DNA of 64,000 nucleotides, from assembly GCF_023476645.1 (NCBI RefSeq), contig NZ_JAMCOJ010000004.1, positions 372,001 through 436,000 on the forward strand, read 5' to 3'. Made by a program: the position numbers and the translations under genes. Below, one piece after another: positions 34,295 through 43,473 of the stretch. The notes beneath the pieces are model-generated. The model worked only from the letters and a program-made list of their open reading frames with translations, was not told the origin of the DNA and made no database searches. This DNA comes from Cellulophaga sp. 20_2_10 (lineage in GTDB: Bacteria; Bacteroidota; Bacteroidia; Flavobacteriales; Flavobacteriaceae). Numbering within the stretch: the stretch's first letter is position 1; the number at the start of each line of letters is the position of its first letter.

Positions 34295-36442
34295 TTATTT
34301 ATGTTTAGTTCTTTTACTCACTTTTCCTTTCTCATTATACTGTTTCCAAGTTCCTACCTTTTTACCTATTTCATAAAAACGTTCTTCTTTTAAATTTCCA
34401 TTTTCGTAATAAGATTTCCATAAACCATCTCTACCACTTAAATTGCTTTTAGATAGGCTCATATAGTTTCCTACTTCTTCTATTATACCAGTATCATAAT
34501 AACGGGTAATAGTTCGTGTGCTTTTATCTTTAGAATTAATTCCAATAGAAGCTTTGCTTTTATTTTTGCTTTTAGGGTAATATTCATAACTCTCAATAGA
34601 TCCTATTTCGTCACCTAAAACATATGTAACTTTTCTTTTTAACTTACCTTCAAAATCGTTGTAAATCCAAATTCCATCTTCCTTGTCATTTTTATAATAT
34701 CCTTCGGCATTTAATTCCCCCGTAGCATAAAATAGTTGATATAAACCATTTAATACACCATAAGAGTTGTAATTAACTTTCTTTTTTGATTTTAACTCCC
34801 TTAGGATTCCATTCTCAGAATAGTTCTTATTTATTGTAGTGCCAAAGTAAGATTCATTCTCGTTTAACGGATTCTTCTTTTTATCAGACTGAATTATTAT
34901 TGAAGATAATGTACCGTCATTACGGTAGAAGTAAGCTATTCTTTTTGATGGAAAACAACAATAATCAAGTGAGTATGTATTATCGTGTTCTATTTTACCC
35001 TCTTCATTGTAACCTTTCCAATTGCCAATTTTACGACCCTTTTCTCTTTGTCCAACCTCTTTTAATTGTCCATTATCATAAAATTCTTTATACGCACCAT
35101 CTAGTTCTTCGTTTTTATATGTAGCACTAAATTTTAATTGTCCATTTTCATAATAAACTTTTTTAAGACCTTCATCTTTTTGGTTATCATATTCAACTAT
35201 GGATTTAAGAGTTTTTTTATCTTTAAAATACTCTTTTTTTACATATAGGTCCTTTTTGTTATTTGAAAAATTTGTTTCTTTAATTAGTTTTCCACTTTCA
35301 TCAAAAGTTTTCCAAATTCCTGTTTTAATATGGTTCTTATAGGTTCCAGATTCAATAACAATTTTTTTAGTATTCATTTTACCTAAATCTACTACCTCTT
35401 TTTTGTCTTGTAGGTAACGAGTAAATTTCCCCGTAAATTTTTGATTTTCGTCATAAAAACCTTCATCTAAGACATAATATTTGTCTTTAAAACCTTCTGG
35501 CGTAAATTTATATGCTCCTATTTTTTTTTCGTTTACATAGGTGTATTCATAGAATAAAGTGCCATTATCATTAAACTTGGTATGCTTACCATTCTTTATT
35601 CCTTTAGAGTAGTTGATGGTTTCTTCTAACTGTCCTTTGTAATTATAAGACTCTTGTAATCCTTCAAGTTTATTATTAAGAGTTCTTACAATTTTTTTAG
35701 TACCGCCATTACTATTCTTATACCTTTTTTCGGTCACCTCTCCTTTGGCCGTTTTAAGTATTTTGGTATCTATGATGTTTAGCATACCATCTTCTAAAGT
35801 ATAGGTGTTTAATAGCTTGCCTGTGACTAAATCATAATTTTGTAGCGTTCCATTACCATCTTTTAAAGTACCGTGATTTATTTTATTACCTTCCTTATCC
35901 ATAAAAGAAAGTATATTATAGATTGAACCTTCTTTATATGCTACAGATTTATGTAATTGACCATTATTAAAAAAAACGTTCTCAGTTCCTGTATTTTGTC
36001 CTTGTACATAAGTGCCAGTATGTGCTACCTTTCCGTTTTTATGATAAAAGATATAGATACCCTCTTTTATATTATTTTCGTAATTTATGGTTCCTGTTAG
36101 TTTTCCTTCATCAGTAAAGAAAGACCAATTTCCATTTTTCTTTCGTCCTGAATTAAAAATGCTGTTTTCATCATTTTTTTTGCTGAAGAAATCACCTTTA
36201 GCTTGTAACTTTCCTTTTTCGTTATAGTAGGTTATTTCTCCTATTTCTTTATACTCTTTTGTAAAAACGGTATCCGTAGTATAGGTTAACTTTTGTATTA
36301 AAACATCGTTTGCATTATAGTTACTTTCAACAATAGCTTTGCCATAAGTAGCATGTTTTACCTCTACGGAGGTCGTACGTTGGGCATTAATAGAAAAAAC
36401 ACTAATTAAAAAGGTAAAAATTAAAACTATACTTTTTTTCAT
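34295..36442 (-). CDS. exported MORN/YwqK-type repeat protein, 715 aa
   Basis: 715 residues with signal peptide (about 1-20, ending SINAQ). The rest consists of many tandem MORN-like (YwqK family) repeats with the core pattern G.W..Y...GKL....Y.NG..., e.g. KNGNWSFFTDEGKLTGTINYEN, KEGIYIFYHKNGKVAHTGTY, LDGAYKEFYDNGQLKEVGQR, KVGTWKQYNEKGKVSKRTK. Databases often label this family 'toxin-antitoxin system YwqK family antitoxin' after one Bacillus gene, but that name should not be taken as function. The repeats form a beta-sheet scaffold probably exposed in the periplasm or on the surface. A second family member lies at 37415-38518. Confidence 0.85.
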   Translation of the reverse strand: MKKSIVLIFTFLISVFSINAQRTTSVEVKHATYGKAIVESNYNANDVLIQKLTYTTDTVFTKEYKEIGEITYYNEKGKLQAKGDFFSKKNDENSIFNSGRKKNGNWSFFTDEGKLTGTINYENNIKEGIYIFYHKNGKVAHTGTYVQGQNTGTENVFFNNGQLHKSVAYKEGSIYNILSFMDKEGNKINHGTLKDGNGTLQNYDLVTGKLLNTYTLEDGMLNIIDTKILKTAKGEVTEKRYKNSNGGTKKIVRTLNNKLEGLQESYNYKGQLEETINYSKGIKNGKHTKFNDNGTLFYEYTYVNEKKIGAYKFTPEGFKDKYYVLDEGFYDENQKFTGKFTRYLQDKKEVVDLGKMNTKKIVIESGTYKNHIKTGIWKTFDESGKLIKETNFSNNKKDLYVKKEYFKDKKTLKSIVEYDNQKDEGLKKVYYENGQLKFSATYKNEELDGAYKEFYDNGQLKEVGQREKGRKIGNWKGYNEEGKIEHDNTYSLDYCCFPSKRIAYFYRNDGTLSSIIIQSDKKKNPLNENESYFGTTINKNYSENGILRELKSKKKVNYNSYGVLNGLYQLFYATGELNAEGYYKNDKEDGIWIYNDFEGKLKRKVTYVLGDEIGSIESYEYYPKSKNKSKASIGINSKDKSTRTITRYYDTGIIEEVGNYMSLSKSNLSGRDGLWKSYYENGNLKEERFYEIGKKVGTWKQYNEKGKVSKRTKHK

Positions 36443-36728
36443 TTTTTTGTTTACTTACGACTTGTTTTTCACAAGATTTTAGAGGTATATTTTATTAGTC
36501 TTAAATTACAATTTTATTTAGAGTGTCCTATAAAACATCCAAAAAAATAGCAGTGCTAACTATTGCAATAAAAACGAATACCTACTAGTTTGTTGGTAGA
36601 ATTAAACTTCTTTTTAAGATGGTATTGGTCCTAAAACAACTTTCGTATATACTGGACTAGTTAACCAATAGAGTCGTGTTTAAAATAAATATATTAGTAT
36701 TTGTTTTACAGCCTTCATTGGGTAATTT
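36443..36728. other. 286-bp gap without recognisable content
   Basis: AT-rich spacer between the MORN-protein gene and an upstream lipoprotein gene. No ORF, hairpin with T-run or repeat was found. It probably contains the promoter of the 715-residue gene and the 3' untranslated region of the lipoprotein gene. Confidence 0.4.
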
Positions 36729-37370
36729 TTAGCTAGATAACTTAACAATTAATCGTTCTAAAATAGTTTCTTTTTGTCCGTTTGGATATATTATTTCTGC
36801 ATTATTAGCGACTAAATAGAGTATACAAGAGTATTGTTTTTTACTAGATTTTGTTTCTAAGTCTTGGATATTACCTAGAGAAAAAGTTGATAAAAATAAA
36901 GTATGATTATTATCAATATTTTTCCATACATAATTTTCTATTCCTTTAATTTTGTTAACGGTTCCTTCTTCACTTAATAATTTTCCTTTGCCGTATTTGT
37001 CAGAAATTAAATTTAGAATTTCTGTATTGTTGTTTAGGTAATTTAAACTGGTTTCTATTTCAACTAATTGTTTTTTTTCTTTATCGTTAAATAAAAAGGC
37101 CACTTTATTTTCTGTAGGCAATGCTATAGTAGCTGTGTTTTTTATGGCAGGGATACTAAAAGTATTAATTTTAATATTGTCAATGTTTTTTGTCTCGTAG
37201 GAGTTTAAATATTCTGATGTGTTATTATCAGATTCAGTTAACTCTAATTTTTCTGAAATTTTAGCCCAATCCTTAGTTAGGTTAACCTCTATGATATCTA
37301 ATTGTTTTTGGTTGCTGTTGCAGCTTACAAGGAACATTAGTAAGAGTACACACTTTATTAATACTTTCAT
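36729..37370 (-). CDS. lipoprotein of unknown function, 213 aa
   Basis: 213 residues. Lipoprotein signal MKVLIKCVLLLMFLVSC with Cys17 as the acylation site. The mature part is a single domain with mixed helices and strands (LTKDWAKISEKLELTESDNNTSEYL, LVEIETSLNYLNNNTEILNLISDKYGKG, NYVWKNIDNNHTLFLSTFSLG). No domain name was recognised. It is flanked on both sides by MORN-repeat protein genes in the same orientation. Confidence 0.72.
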   Translation of the reverse strand: MKVLIKCVLLLMFLVSCNSNQKQLDIIEVNLTKDWAKISEKLELTESDNNTSEYLNSYETKNIDNIKINTFSIPAIKNTATIALPTENKVAFLFNDKEKKQLVEIETSLNYLNNNTEILNLISDKYGKGKLLSEEGTVNKIKGIENYVWKNIDNNHTLFLSTFSLGNIQDLETKSSKKQYSCILYLVANNAEIIYPNGQKETILERLIVKLSS

Positions 37371-37414
37371 TTTTATTGGGATAAGTTTGTCTTCTTTTTA
37401 ATGATCTTTAAAAT

Positions 37415-38518
37415 CTAGTTATACTTTTTTTCAGAAATTACTTTTCCGTTTTTGTATTCCACTTCCTTAGAAACTTTTCCGTTTAGTTTATAATACGTCC
37501 AGGTTCCTGTTTTTTCATTATTGGTATAAACACCTTCGCTTTCTACTTTGGCAGCATCGTTGTATGTTTTAGCCTTTCCGTTTTTTCTTCCGTCTTTATG
37601 GGTGTACATAGACACTAACATAGAATCACTGTTATAATATTTCCACTCACCAGACTTGTATCCAATTTTATAGTTACCTTCTAACTTAAGGTTTCCTGTT
37701 TTAAAATACTCTTGGTACAATCCATCTTTATAACCGTCTTTGGAGTTAACAACTTCTTTCTTATTTCCGTTTTCGTAAAAACTAGTTTCTGTTTGTGGGT
37801 AACTAGCAGCGTATTCTCTTTCACTTAGTAACAGTCCGGCTGAACTGTAGTATTTACTAATACCATCTTTTTTGTTGTTTACATAGTTCTCTAAAGAAGT
37901 TAGTTTACCGTTTGGATAGTATTTTTTTTCAATATAATTTTTAGGCGCTGTATATTCTTTTTCCCAAATTAAGCGATTGTCTTCTGTTTTTTGAGACCAT
38001 TTACCAGTTGGTTCATTATTGCTATAATAACTTGTGTTTATTAGTTTTGTGCCCATATTGGCATCTAATAAATGAGCCACCCATTTACCTTCTTTTAAAT
38101 CCTTTTTATAGACTTCAATTTTTCTAAGATTGCCTTTTTTATCAAAGGTTTTCCATTCGCCATCTTTTAAACCATTTTTATAACTTAAACTTTCAGAAAC
38201 TTCTCCGTTAGAAAAGTAAGAGATACTTTTTCCTTCTGCCTTTCCGTTATCATCAAAAGACATCTCTTGCAGTAAGTTTCCAGAAAAATCATAGTCTTTT
38301 TTTGTGCCTATTATTTTACCATTAGCAAATGTAACATCTGTATATGCGCCACTACTTTCTGCTAATTTATAACTACCATTTAAAAACTCATTTTTGGCCT
38401 TAAATAAGGTTTCTTTTCCAAAACGTTGTGTTTCTACATTCTCCCACATAAGATACGTAACTTGCGCTTTTATGTTAGATGCTACTAGAAATATTACTAT
38501 AAGTACAATGTTTTTCAT
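37415..38518 (-). CDS. exported MORN/YwqK-type repeat protein, 367 aa
   Basis: 367 residues with signal peptide (about 1-18, ending NIKAQ). At least ten MORN-like repeats follow: GKAEGKSISYFSNGEVSESLSY, KDGEWKTFDKKGNLRKIEVY, KDGLYQEYFKTGNLKLEGNY, KSGEWKYYNSDSMLVSMYTH, KTGTWTYYKLNGKVSKEVEY. It is a shorter relative of the 715-residue protein at 34295-36442, sharing repeat type but not close sequence. It is likely periplasmic or surface-exposed, and its partners are unknown. The downstream lipoprotein gene starts 44 bp away. Confidence 0.85.
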   Translation of the reverse strand: MKNIVLIVIFLVASNIKAQVTYLMWENVETQRFGKETLFKAKNEFLNGSYKLAESSGAYTDVTFANGKIIGTKKDYDFSGNLLQEMSFDDNGKAEGKSISYFSNGEVSESLSYKNGLKDGEWKTFDKKGNLRKIEVYKKDLKEGKWVAHLLDANMGTKLINTSYYSNNEPTGKWSQKTEDNRLIWEKEYTAPKNYIEKKYYPNGKLTSLENYVNNKKDGISKYYSSAGLLLSEREYAASYPQTETSFYENGNKKEVVNSKDGYKDGLYQEYFKTGNLKLEGNYKIGYKSGEWKYYNSDSMLVSMYTHKDGRKNGKAKTYNDAAKVESEGVYTNNEKTGTWTYYKLNGKVSKEVEYKNGKVISEKKYN

Positions 38519-38698
38519 TTTATAAATGGTTTTATTTTATGGTAATGTTATTATCTTTTTTAAAGGTAAGCTTTAGTTTAAGTGTTTTTACGGTGCAATA
38601 TATTTTGTTCCCTATAGAGTCTATTTTCGTGTACACTTAATGTATATCTAATTTTAATTATGAAATAAAAATAGCTCTTATTTATAAATTAACTGTAA

Positions 38699-39139
38699 TT
38701 AACAACCAGGACAATTTATTGTTGGATCTGTCTTGTAAGGCGGAGGAAGTATAATTACTTTTGGAATTTTTATTTTAGGGGTCTTTTTGCTAGGTAAATT
38801 CCAGCCATCTTTCTCAGACCAGTATTCTTTTCTGTTTTTAATATTTTCTACTCTCTTTTTTGCTTCGTGCTGCCAAAAAGAATTTGGGTACTCTTTTATC
38901 AAAGCCTCGTAATTTGCTATTATTTTATTAGGAGGAGTTTTTAATTCTGATAAAACTATTTTTTCATAAAGCTGAAAAGGTGTTACAAATTTGGTAGTTA
39001 CCGCATGTAAGCTGTCAGATAGTATTTTATTCTGATTTTCTATGTTTAAAATTCTGTTTTCTAGGTCTTTCATTTTACTATCATCATTACAAGATGTAGC
39101 GATACTAAAAATTAGGATTAAGATGCTTATATTTTTCAT
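38699..39139 (-). CDS. coiled-coil lipoprotein, 146 aa
   Basis: 146 residues. Lipoprotein signal MKNISILILIFSIATSC with Cys17. Residues about 22-55 are a short coiled coil (MKDLENRILNIENQNKILSDSLHAVT). A tetratricopeptide-like helical segment follows (KTPPNKIIANYEALIKEYPNSFWQHEAKKRVENI). The C-terminus is unusual, Pro/Lys-rich and ending in NCPGC with two cysteines (PKIKIPKVIILPPPYKTDPT). It has the general look of a small envelope scaffold protein. No family was recognised. Confidence 0.68.
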   Translation of the reverse strand: MKNISILILIFSIATSCNDDSKMKDLENRILNIENQNKILSDSLHAVTTKFVTPFQLYEKIVLSELKTPPNKIIANYEALIKEYPNSFWQHEAKKRVENIKNRKEYWSEKDGWNLPSKKTPKIKIPKVIILPPPYKTDPTINCPGC

Positions 39140-39215
39140 TTTATTAGATTTAGAAGATGCTTTAATTAGCGTTTATATGCATTTAAACTACTAATAGTAG
39201 CATTAGTTTCTGTTG

Positions 39216-40310
39216 TTATAATTCTTTATATAAAATGTCTTCAATCTTAAAATTATAAGTCACATTATGTGTAATTTTTTGACTTTTAATATCTGAAACT
39301 GTTAGTTTTAAAGAGTTAACTGGTCCTTTGTAATTCACATTTAATAACGTATAAGCTATATCTTCTTTAAAAGGTATACTTTGCTTTTCTAAGTATTTTA
39401 GTAACTGTTTCTCTGTTTGTATTCTTTTTTCAGCAACTTCTACTTTTGCTTTTTTTAATACATCTATATAACTTTTATAGTATTCTTTTTTCTTGTTAGA
39501 AAAAGAAGTACTCTCTGAGCCACCTGTTCTTTTTAGAGATCTACCATCTTTATATAAGGCATTTAATTCTGTAAAATCTGCAATTTCTGTAGGTACGCGT
39601 AATGCTATGGAGTTGTTGGTGATACCATCAAGATAAATTGTACCATATTTGGTATTTATTATATCTCCTTTGGTTTTTAATGTGTAGGTTTTTCTGTTTC
39701 TTTTAAATCTAGTAAATTCAAATTCTATACTCTTAACTGGCTTATCATCTTTGATAATAAAACATTCTTTAAAAGCTTGTTTATTTTCTACATATAATTC
39801 AATATCACTTAATTCTTCTCCGTTGTAATACCTTTTCATTATTTCCTTATCGGTAATATTCTTGCCTTTAGCTTTAGTAGTAGTGCCATCTAAAAAAGTT
39901 ATATTTTTCATTGTATAAAACGGAATATCTTCTGGATGATCATGATAATGAAATAGGTTTATACCAGTTCGCTGTATAATATCTAAGTCATCAAAATCTA
40001 TATCTATAGAATTATATGGCTCAATTATAGTCTGATCAACAGCTATTGAATCTATAAATGCGTTTATAATACTATCTGATTGTTGCTCTTTTTTATCCTC
40101 AAAGTTGTGTTTGTTTTCGGGATTAAATGGCTCACTATCTCCTAAACTTAAACTAATACCTAAAGGTGAATTGAAACCTTTAATTAAATTTTCTATTTCA
40201 GAAATGCCTGTGTTTATTTCTGTTATAAGTGGATCTTCCTTTTTTTGAGAATTACAAGAATTTAGTATGGTAAATAGCGATATAAGTAAAACTGAATTTT
40301 TAATCATCAT
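39216..40310 (-). CDS. lipoprotein of unknown function, 364 aa
   Basis: 364 residues. Lipoprotein signal: MMIKNSVLLISLFTILNSC, Cys19 in the lipobox LNSC. The mature region has helical and beta parts. Visible features are an acidic IDIDFDDLDI patch, FHYHDHPEDIPFYTMKNITFLDGTTTKAKGKNITDKE (His-rich), and a later long helix (KEYYKSYIDVLKKAKVEVAEKRIQTEKQLLKYLEKQ). No known domain was found. Its 3' end is not closed by an obvious terminator, so the coiled-coil lipoprotein gene 76 bp downstream may be on the same transcript. Confidence 0.72.
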   Translation of the reverse strand: MMIKNSVLLISLFTILNSCNSQKKEDPLITEINTGISEIENLIKGFNSPLGISLSLGDSEPFNPENKHNFEDKKEQQSDSIINAFIDSIAVDQTIIEPYNSIDIDFDDLDIIQRTGINLFHYHDHPEDIPFYTMKNITFLDGTTTKAKGKNITDKEIMKRYYNGEELSDIELYVENKQAFKECFIIKDDKPVKSIEFEFTRFKRNRKTYTLKTKGDIINTKYGTIYLDGITNNSIALRVPTEIADFTELNALYKDGRSLKRTGGSESTSFSNKKKEYYKSYIDVLKKAKVEVAEKRIQTEKQLLKYLEKQSIPFKEDIAYTLLNVNYKGPVNSLKLTVSDIKSQKITHNVTYNFKIEDILYKEL

Positions 40311-40448
40311 TTTTTAAGTACTAAAATTAATGTTGTGTTTTATAGTATTTTAAAGATACTTTATAGTGAAGACGTTTTTATATAACAATATATTTTCGTG
40401 GGGACTTAATGTATATTTAGTATTATAACTTTTGCAGTTGATGCAATT

Positions 40449-40485
40449 AAAAAAGGGTGCAAATCTTTTAGATTTACACCCTTTA
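40449..40485 (-). terminator. Terminator of the lipocalin-like lipoprotein gene
   Basis: On the minus strand AAAGGGTGTAAATC and GATTTGCACCCTTT form a 14-bp stem (one G.T) with an AAAA-type loop and are followed by a run of seven T. It ends the transcript coming from 40973. Confidence 0.85.
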
Positions 40486-40535
40486 CAAGTCATAAATAGG
40501 GTAGAAACTTGTTAAACTCACTAATAATAGGTGTT

Positions 40536-40973
40536 TTACTGCTTACCAAAGATACTTGCTGTTCCTTGGCAAGTCCAAAGAGTCTCTGTATCCCTATAAG
40601 CTGTAAATGTATTGTTGCCTGTAAAAGAATCTGTTTCTGCATCGTATACATAGTTTCCAACAAATTCTCGTGTGCTTCCAGAAGGTAAAGTATATACTGT
40701 AGTAACTGTTAGTTCCTCTCCGTTTAACATATAAGAAGAACTGGTTAAATAACCTGGTTCTGTAAACTCTAAGGTATTATCAGGTAAAAATCGTAATTCA
40801 AAAAGGCCGCCTTCTTCCAGGTTAAAGTCATTAGAACATGTTTCTCCGTGTCTTTGAAAATACCAAGAATCTTCAGCTATTTTTTCTTCAAGAGTTTTTG
40901 TGGTATTGTCGTCGTCAGATGAACAAGAAACGAATAGTAATCCACAAACTAGGGCGCAAAGTAATTTTTTCAT
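40536..40973 (-). CDS. lipocalin-like lipoprotein, 145 aa
   Basis: 145 residues. Lipoprotein signal MKKLLCALVCGLLFVSC followed by SSDDDN, a typical flavobacterial lipoprotein leader with an acidic +2 region. The mature part reads as one small beta-barrel (WYFQRHGETCSNDFNLEEGGLFELRFLPDNTLEF, SSYMLNGEELTVTTVYTLPSGSTREFVGNYVYD, TCQGTASIF), similar to the lipocalin-like proteins common in this phylum. Two mature cysteines could form a disulfide. It has its own terminator. The ligand is unknown. Confidence 0.72.
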   Translation of the reverse strand: MKKLLCALVCGLLFVSCSSDDDNTTKTLEEKIAEDSWYFQRHGETCSNDFNLEEGGLFELRFLPDNTLEFTEPGYLTSSSYMLNGEELTVTTVYTLPSGSTREFVGNYVYDAETDSFTGNNTFTAYRDTETLWTCQGTASIFGKQ

Positions 40974-41056
40974 TAAGTAATTGTTTTATATAAAATGGTT
41001 AATAATTGTGTGTTTGTTTTTATAAAGTTAAATAGTTTTTTTTAGACGAAAATAAA

Positions 41057-41488
41057 TCAGTCTATTTTTCTACCTTCAAGGTTAACTCCTGCTATTTTTT
41101 TAAGCTCGTATGTCATATGTTTAGGAATACTAATCTGTAAGTCTTGAATAACATAACTATGGTGTACACGTGTCCATTCTTTACTTATTATTGTTAGAGT
41201 ATCGTTGGTTTCTACAACCTTAAATGCTAATGTTTCCGTATCAATTTTTTTAGGAGCTGTTTGTCTTCCGTGGTATCTTAAACTAGATAAATTACCTTTT
41301 ACTTTAATAATTACAAGCGTATCATCTGTTTTTTTAACAGTAACACCATTATCGCAATAACATTCTATAATAAGGAGCTTTTTATTTTTTGCTTCTAGTT
41401 TTTGAGTTATAAAATCGTTTATAGAAATATCCTGTCCTTTACAAGATACGGTTAAGAGTAGCAATAGAATAAAGTAAAATTTGTTCAT
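41057..41488 (-). CDS. lipoprotein B1 of a duplicated cassette, 143 aa
   Basis: 143 residues. Lipoprotein signal MNKFYFILLLLLTVSC with Cys16. The mature domain is beta-rich with two cysteines (LLIIECYCDNGVTVKKTDDTLVIIKVKGNLSSL) and ends IPKHMTYELKKIAGVNLEGRKID. It is a near copy of the protein at 43474-43905: comparing by eye I count about 17 differences over 143 residues. It lies downstream of its cassette partner A1 (41548-42405). No family was recognised. Confidence 0.78.
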   Translation of the reverse strand: MNKFYFILLLLLTVSCKGQDISINDFITQKLEAKNKKLLIIECYCDNGVTVKKTDDTLVIIKVKGNLSSLRYHGRQTAPKKIDTETLAFKVVETNDTLTIISKEWTRVHHSYVIQDLQISIPKHMTYELKKIAGVNLEGRKID

Positions 41489-41547
41489 ATGTAATTCATC
41501 TATTTTAAATATTTGTTAGTTATAGTTAAAACAATATCATGCATATT

Positions 41548-42405
41548 TTATAGCTCTATATCATCTGTAACTAACTCTTCTGTAGCTACATTAGTATGAA
41601 ACTCTTTAAGTAACTCAAAAACATAATCGGCATTACCCTCATGATGTCTTCTAGCCCAAAAAGTATATAAATACCAAATTCTGTCTTCTAATTCTAAAAA
41701 TCCTTGACGATCATAACTAGTATAGTTTTCATATTTTAAAATTGATTGTACTTTTTCTGAGGCATTTTCAGAAACTAGCTCTAGAGTTTTTGTTCTATTT
41801 TGCGCTACACCTAGAGTGTATATTTGAGCCATTAAATCTTCTTGTCCTCTTAAGTCTTCATAAATTAATAAAGAAGCTTTTAACATTGCCTCTGATCCAG
41901 ATTCTTTATAAATATTATTATTTTTAAATAAGCTATAAATATTGTCTTTTACTTGAGGAGTTAGAATTTTTCTTAAATTCTCGGGACTTCTATCTACTTT
42001 TAAGATTATAAAGGAATAATACATCTCTTTTGTTTCAAAATCAACAACCCTTCCATAGGGGTAGAAAGCACGACTGCTTATTATAGCTCTGTATGCATCA
42101 TAACTTTTAAGATCAAAATCATCAAAAACATACTGAATCATTTCTTTTTTATCAGAAAGAATGTCTAAACTTTCTGCTATTATAAAGCTCATGGTCTTTT
42201 TCATTTCTAGACTTTCAGATTTCTTATTTTCAAGGTTTTCTTTAGATTTTTTAAGCTGTTCATTATACTCTTCTAGAGAGGTGTTTATTATTTTTTGATG
42301 CTTAATTTGATTCTCTAATTCAGTTATTTTATCACTAGTAATAGTGTCTTTATTGCAAGACACTATTACTAAAAGTAATAAACATACTATTAATTTTTTA
42401 GTCAT
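41548..42405 (-). CDS. coiled-coil lipoprotein A1 of a duplicated cassette, 285 aa
   Basis: 285 residues. Lipoprotein signal MTKKLIVCLLLLVIVSC with Cys17. Residues about 25-70 form a coiled coil (ITELENQIKHQKIINTSLEEY...LENKKSESLEMKK). A helical domain follows with blocks RSPENLRKILTPQVKDNIY, KESGSEAMLKASLLIYEDL and the C-terminal WARRHHEGNADYVFELLKEFH...TDDIEL. It is a paralogue of the gene at 43965-44834: ends and some middle blocks are almost identical while about residues 95-130 and 190-240 have diverged. Function unknown. The helical repeats and lipid anchor suggest a periplasmic binding protein. Confidence 0.78.
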   Translation of the reverse strand: MTKKLIVCLLLLVIVSCNKDTITSDKITELENQIKHQKIINTSLEEYNEQLKKSKENLENKKSESLEMKKTMSFIIAESLDILSDKKEMIQYVFDDFDLKSYDAYRAIISSRAFYPYGRVVDFETKEMYYSFIILKVDRSPENLRKILTPQVKDNIYSLFKNNNIYKESGSEAMLKASLLIYEDLRGQEDLMAQIYTLGVAQNRTKTLELVSENASEKVQSILKYENYTSYDRQGFLELEDRIWYLYTFWARRHHEGNADYVFELLKEFHTNVATEELVTDDIEL

Positions 42406-42465
42406 TTGGGTATTGGTTTAGTGTGGTTATTGTAAGTTACAGATTTGTTTATTGGTCTGTAAAAG

Positions 42466-43458
42466 TTATTCTTTAGTATTCTTAATTAAAGTATATTCAC
42501 ACCCATAAACATCCATCATTTCTCTAATTAAAATGAATTTTTTGTTGGGGCTTTCATAAATTTCATAAGGCATTAATAATGTTTTATTATTTGTAAACCA
42601 TCTAGTATACCCTTTTTTAAACTTTATATTCTCAAATGCGTTAACAGTAAAATAAGATGTGCCTATCCAGTGTTGGGTTCTTCCTCCAGTAGCATATAAA
42701 CCGCCAGACATAGTGTTTTTTTGCCATTCTTCTTTATGAAAATAGTCTAGATTGGTTTTCTGGTCTAATTCTTTAAATTGCATGGTGTTATTTTCTCCGT
42801 AATTTTCTGAAACAGAAAAACTATCGTCAACAGTAATGTAGGACCATACATCTTGCTTTAGGAATGTAACTTTAAGTAAGTTTTTATTAGTGGTACTATC
42901 AGTTACATAGCTTGTTGTTGCAGAATCACTATTCTCTGCAATTTCTCTAGCTTCTGCTTCGCTATAAGTTTTGTTATCATTTTTTAAATGTATTGGTTTT
43001 AGTGTTTTATCACCATTTATAAGAAAACTTAAATAGTAATCTTCTTTTGCATATACAAGATAAGAGTTGTGCTGAAATACATATGTATTTAAAAAAGAAA
43101 TAGAGTCTAAAACAGTGCCAGATTGGTCTATTCTATAAAAACTTGTTACAATACTATCTTTATTATTGTTTAATTCTGTATTTGTTTTTAAGCCTATTAT
43201 GGAGTCATTAACCCTAAAAGCAAATTTCTCGTTAAAACTTTTAAAAGTTGTAATACTTAGGTCTTTATTTGTTATGCTATCTAAGGTTTTGTAGTTTTTA
43301 TATTTTTCCGGTAATTCCTCTATACTATATGGTTCTGAATTTTTTTTAGAAATACCTTTTTGTTGCGTATCTATGCTTTCTTTACTAGGTTTTAAAAAAT
43401 ACAGAAGAGTTATTATTACTGCCCCGAAACCAATAAATACCCTAAAATTGTTTTTCAT
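42466..43458 (-). CDS. membrane-anchored hypothetical protein, 330 aa
   Basis: 330 residues with one N-terminal uncleaved membrane helix (FRVFIGFGAVIITLLYFL, about 5-22) and no lipobox. The extracytoplasmic part has strand-rich segments (YKTLDSITNKDLSITTFKSFNEKFAFRVND, VTFLKQDVWSYITVDDSFSVSENYG, GGLYATGGRTQHWIGTSYFTVNAFEN, FILIREMMDVYGCEYTLIKN). No domain was recognised. It lies between the two copies of the A-B lipoprotein cassette and is itself single copy here, so it may mark the original three-gene unit A-B-C. Confidence 0.7.
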   Translation of the reverse strand: MKNNFRVFIGFGAVIITLLYFLKPSKESIDTQQKGISKKNSEPYSIEELPEKYKNYKTLDSITNKDLSITTFKSFNEKFAFRVNDSIIGLKTNTELNNNKDSIVTSFYRIDQSGTVLDSISFLNTYVFQHNSYLVYAKEDYYLSFLINGDKTLKPIHLKNDNKTYSEAEAREIAENSDSATTSYVTDSTTNKNLLKVTFLKQDVWSYITVDDSFSVSENYGENNTMQFKELDQKTNLDYFHKEEWQKNTMSGGLYATGGRTQHWIGTSYFTVNAFENIKFKKGYTRWFTNNKTLLMPYEIYESPNKKFILIREMMDVYGCEYTLIKNTKE

Positions 43459-43473
43459 AATGCATCTACTAAA

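Noticed and set aside
34295-38518. Calling the YwqK/MORN proteins antitoxins of a toxin-antitoxin system
   Set aside because: Both carry signal peptides and no toxin gene is adjacent. The label derives from database naming of the repeat family.
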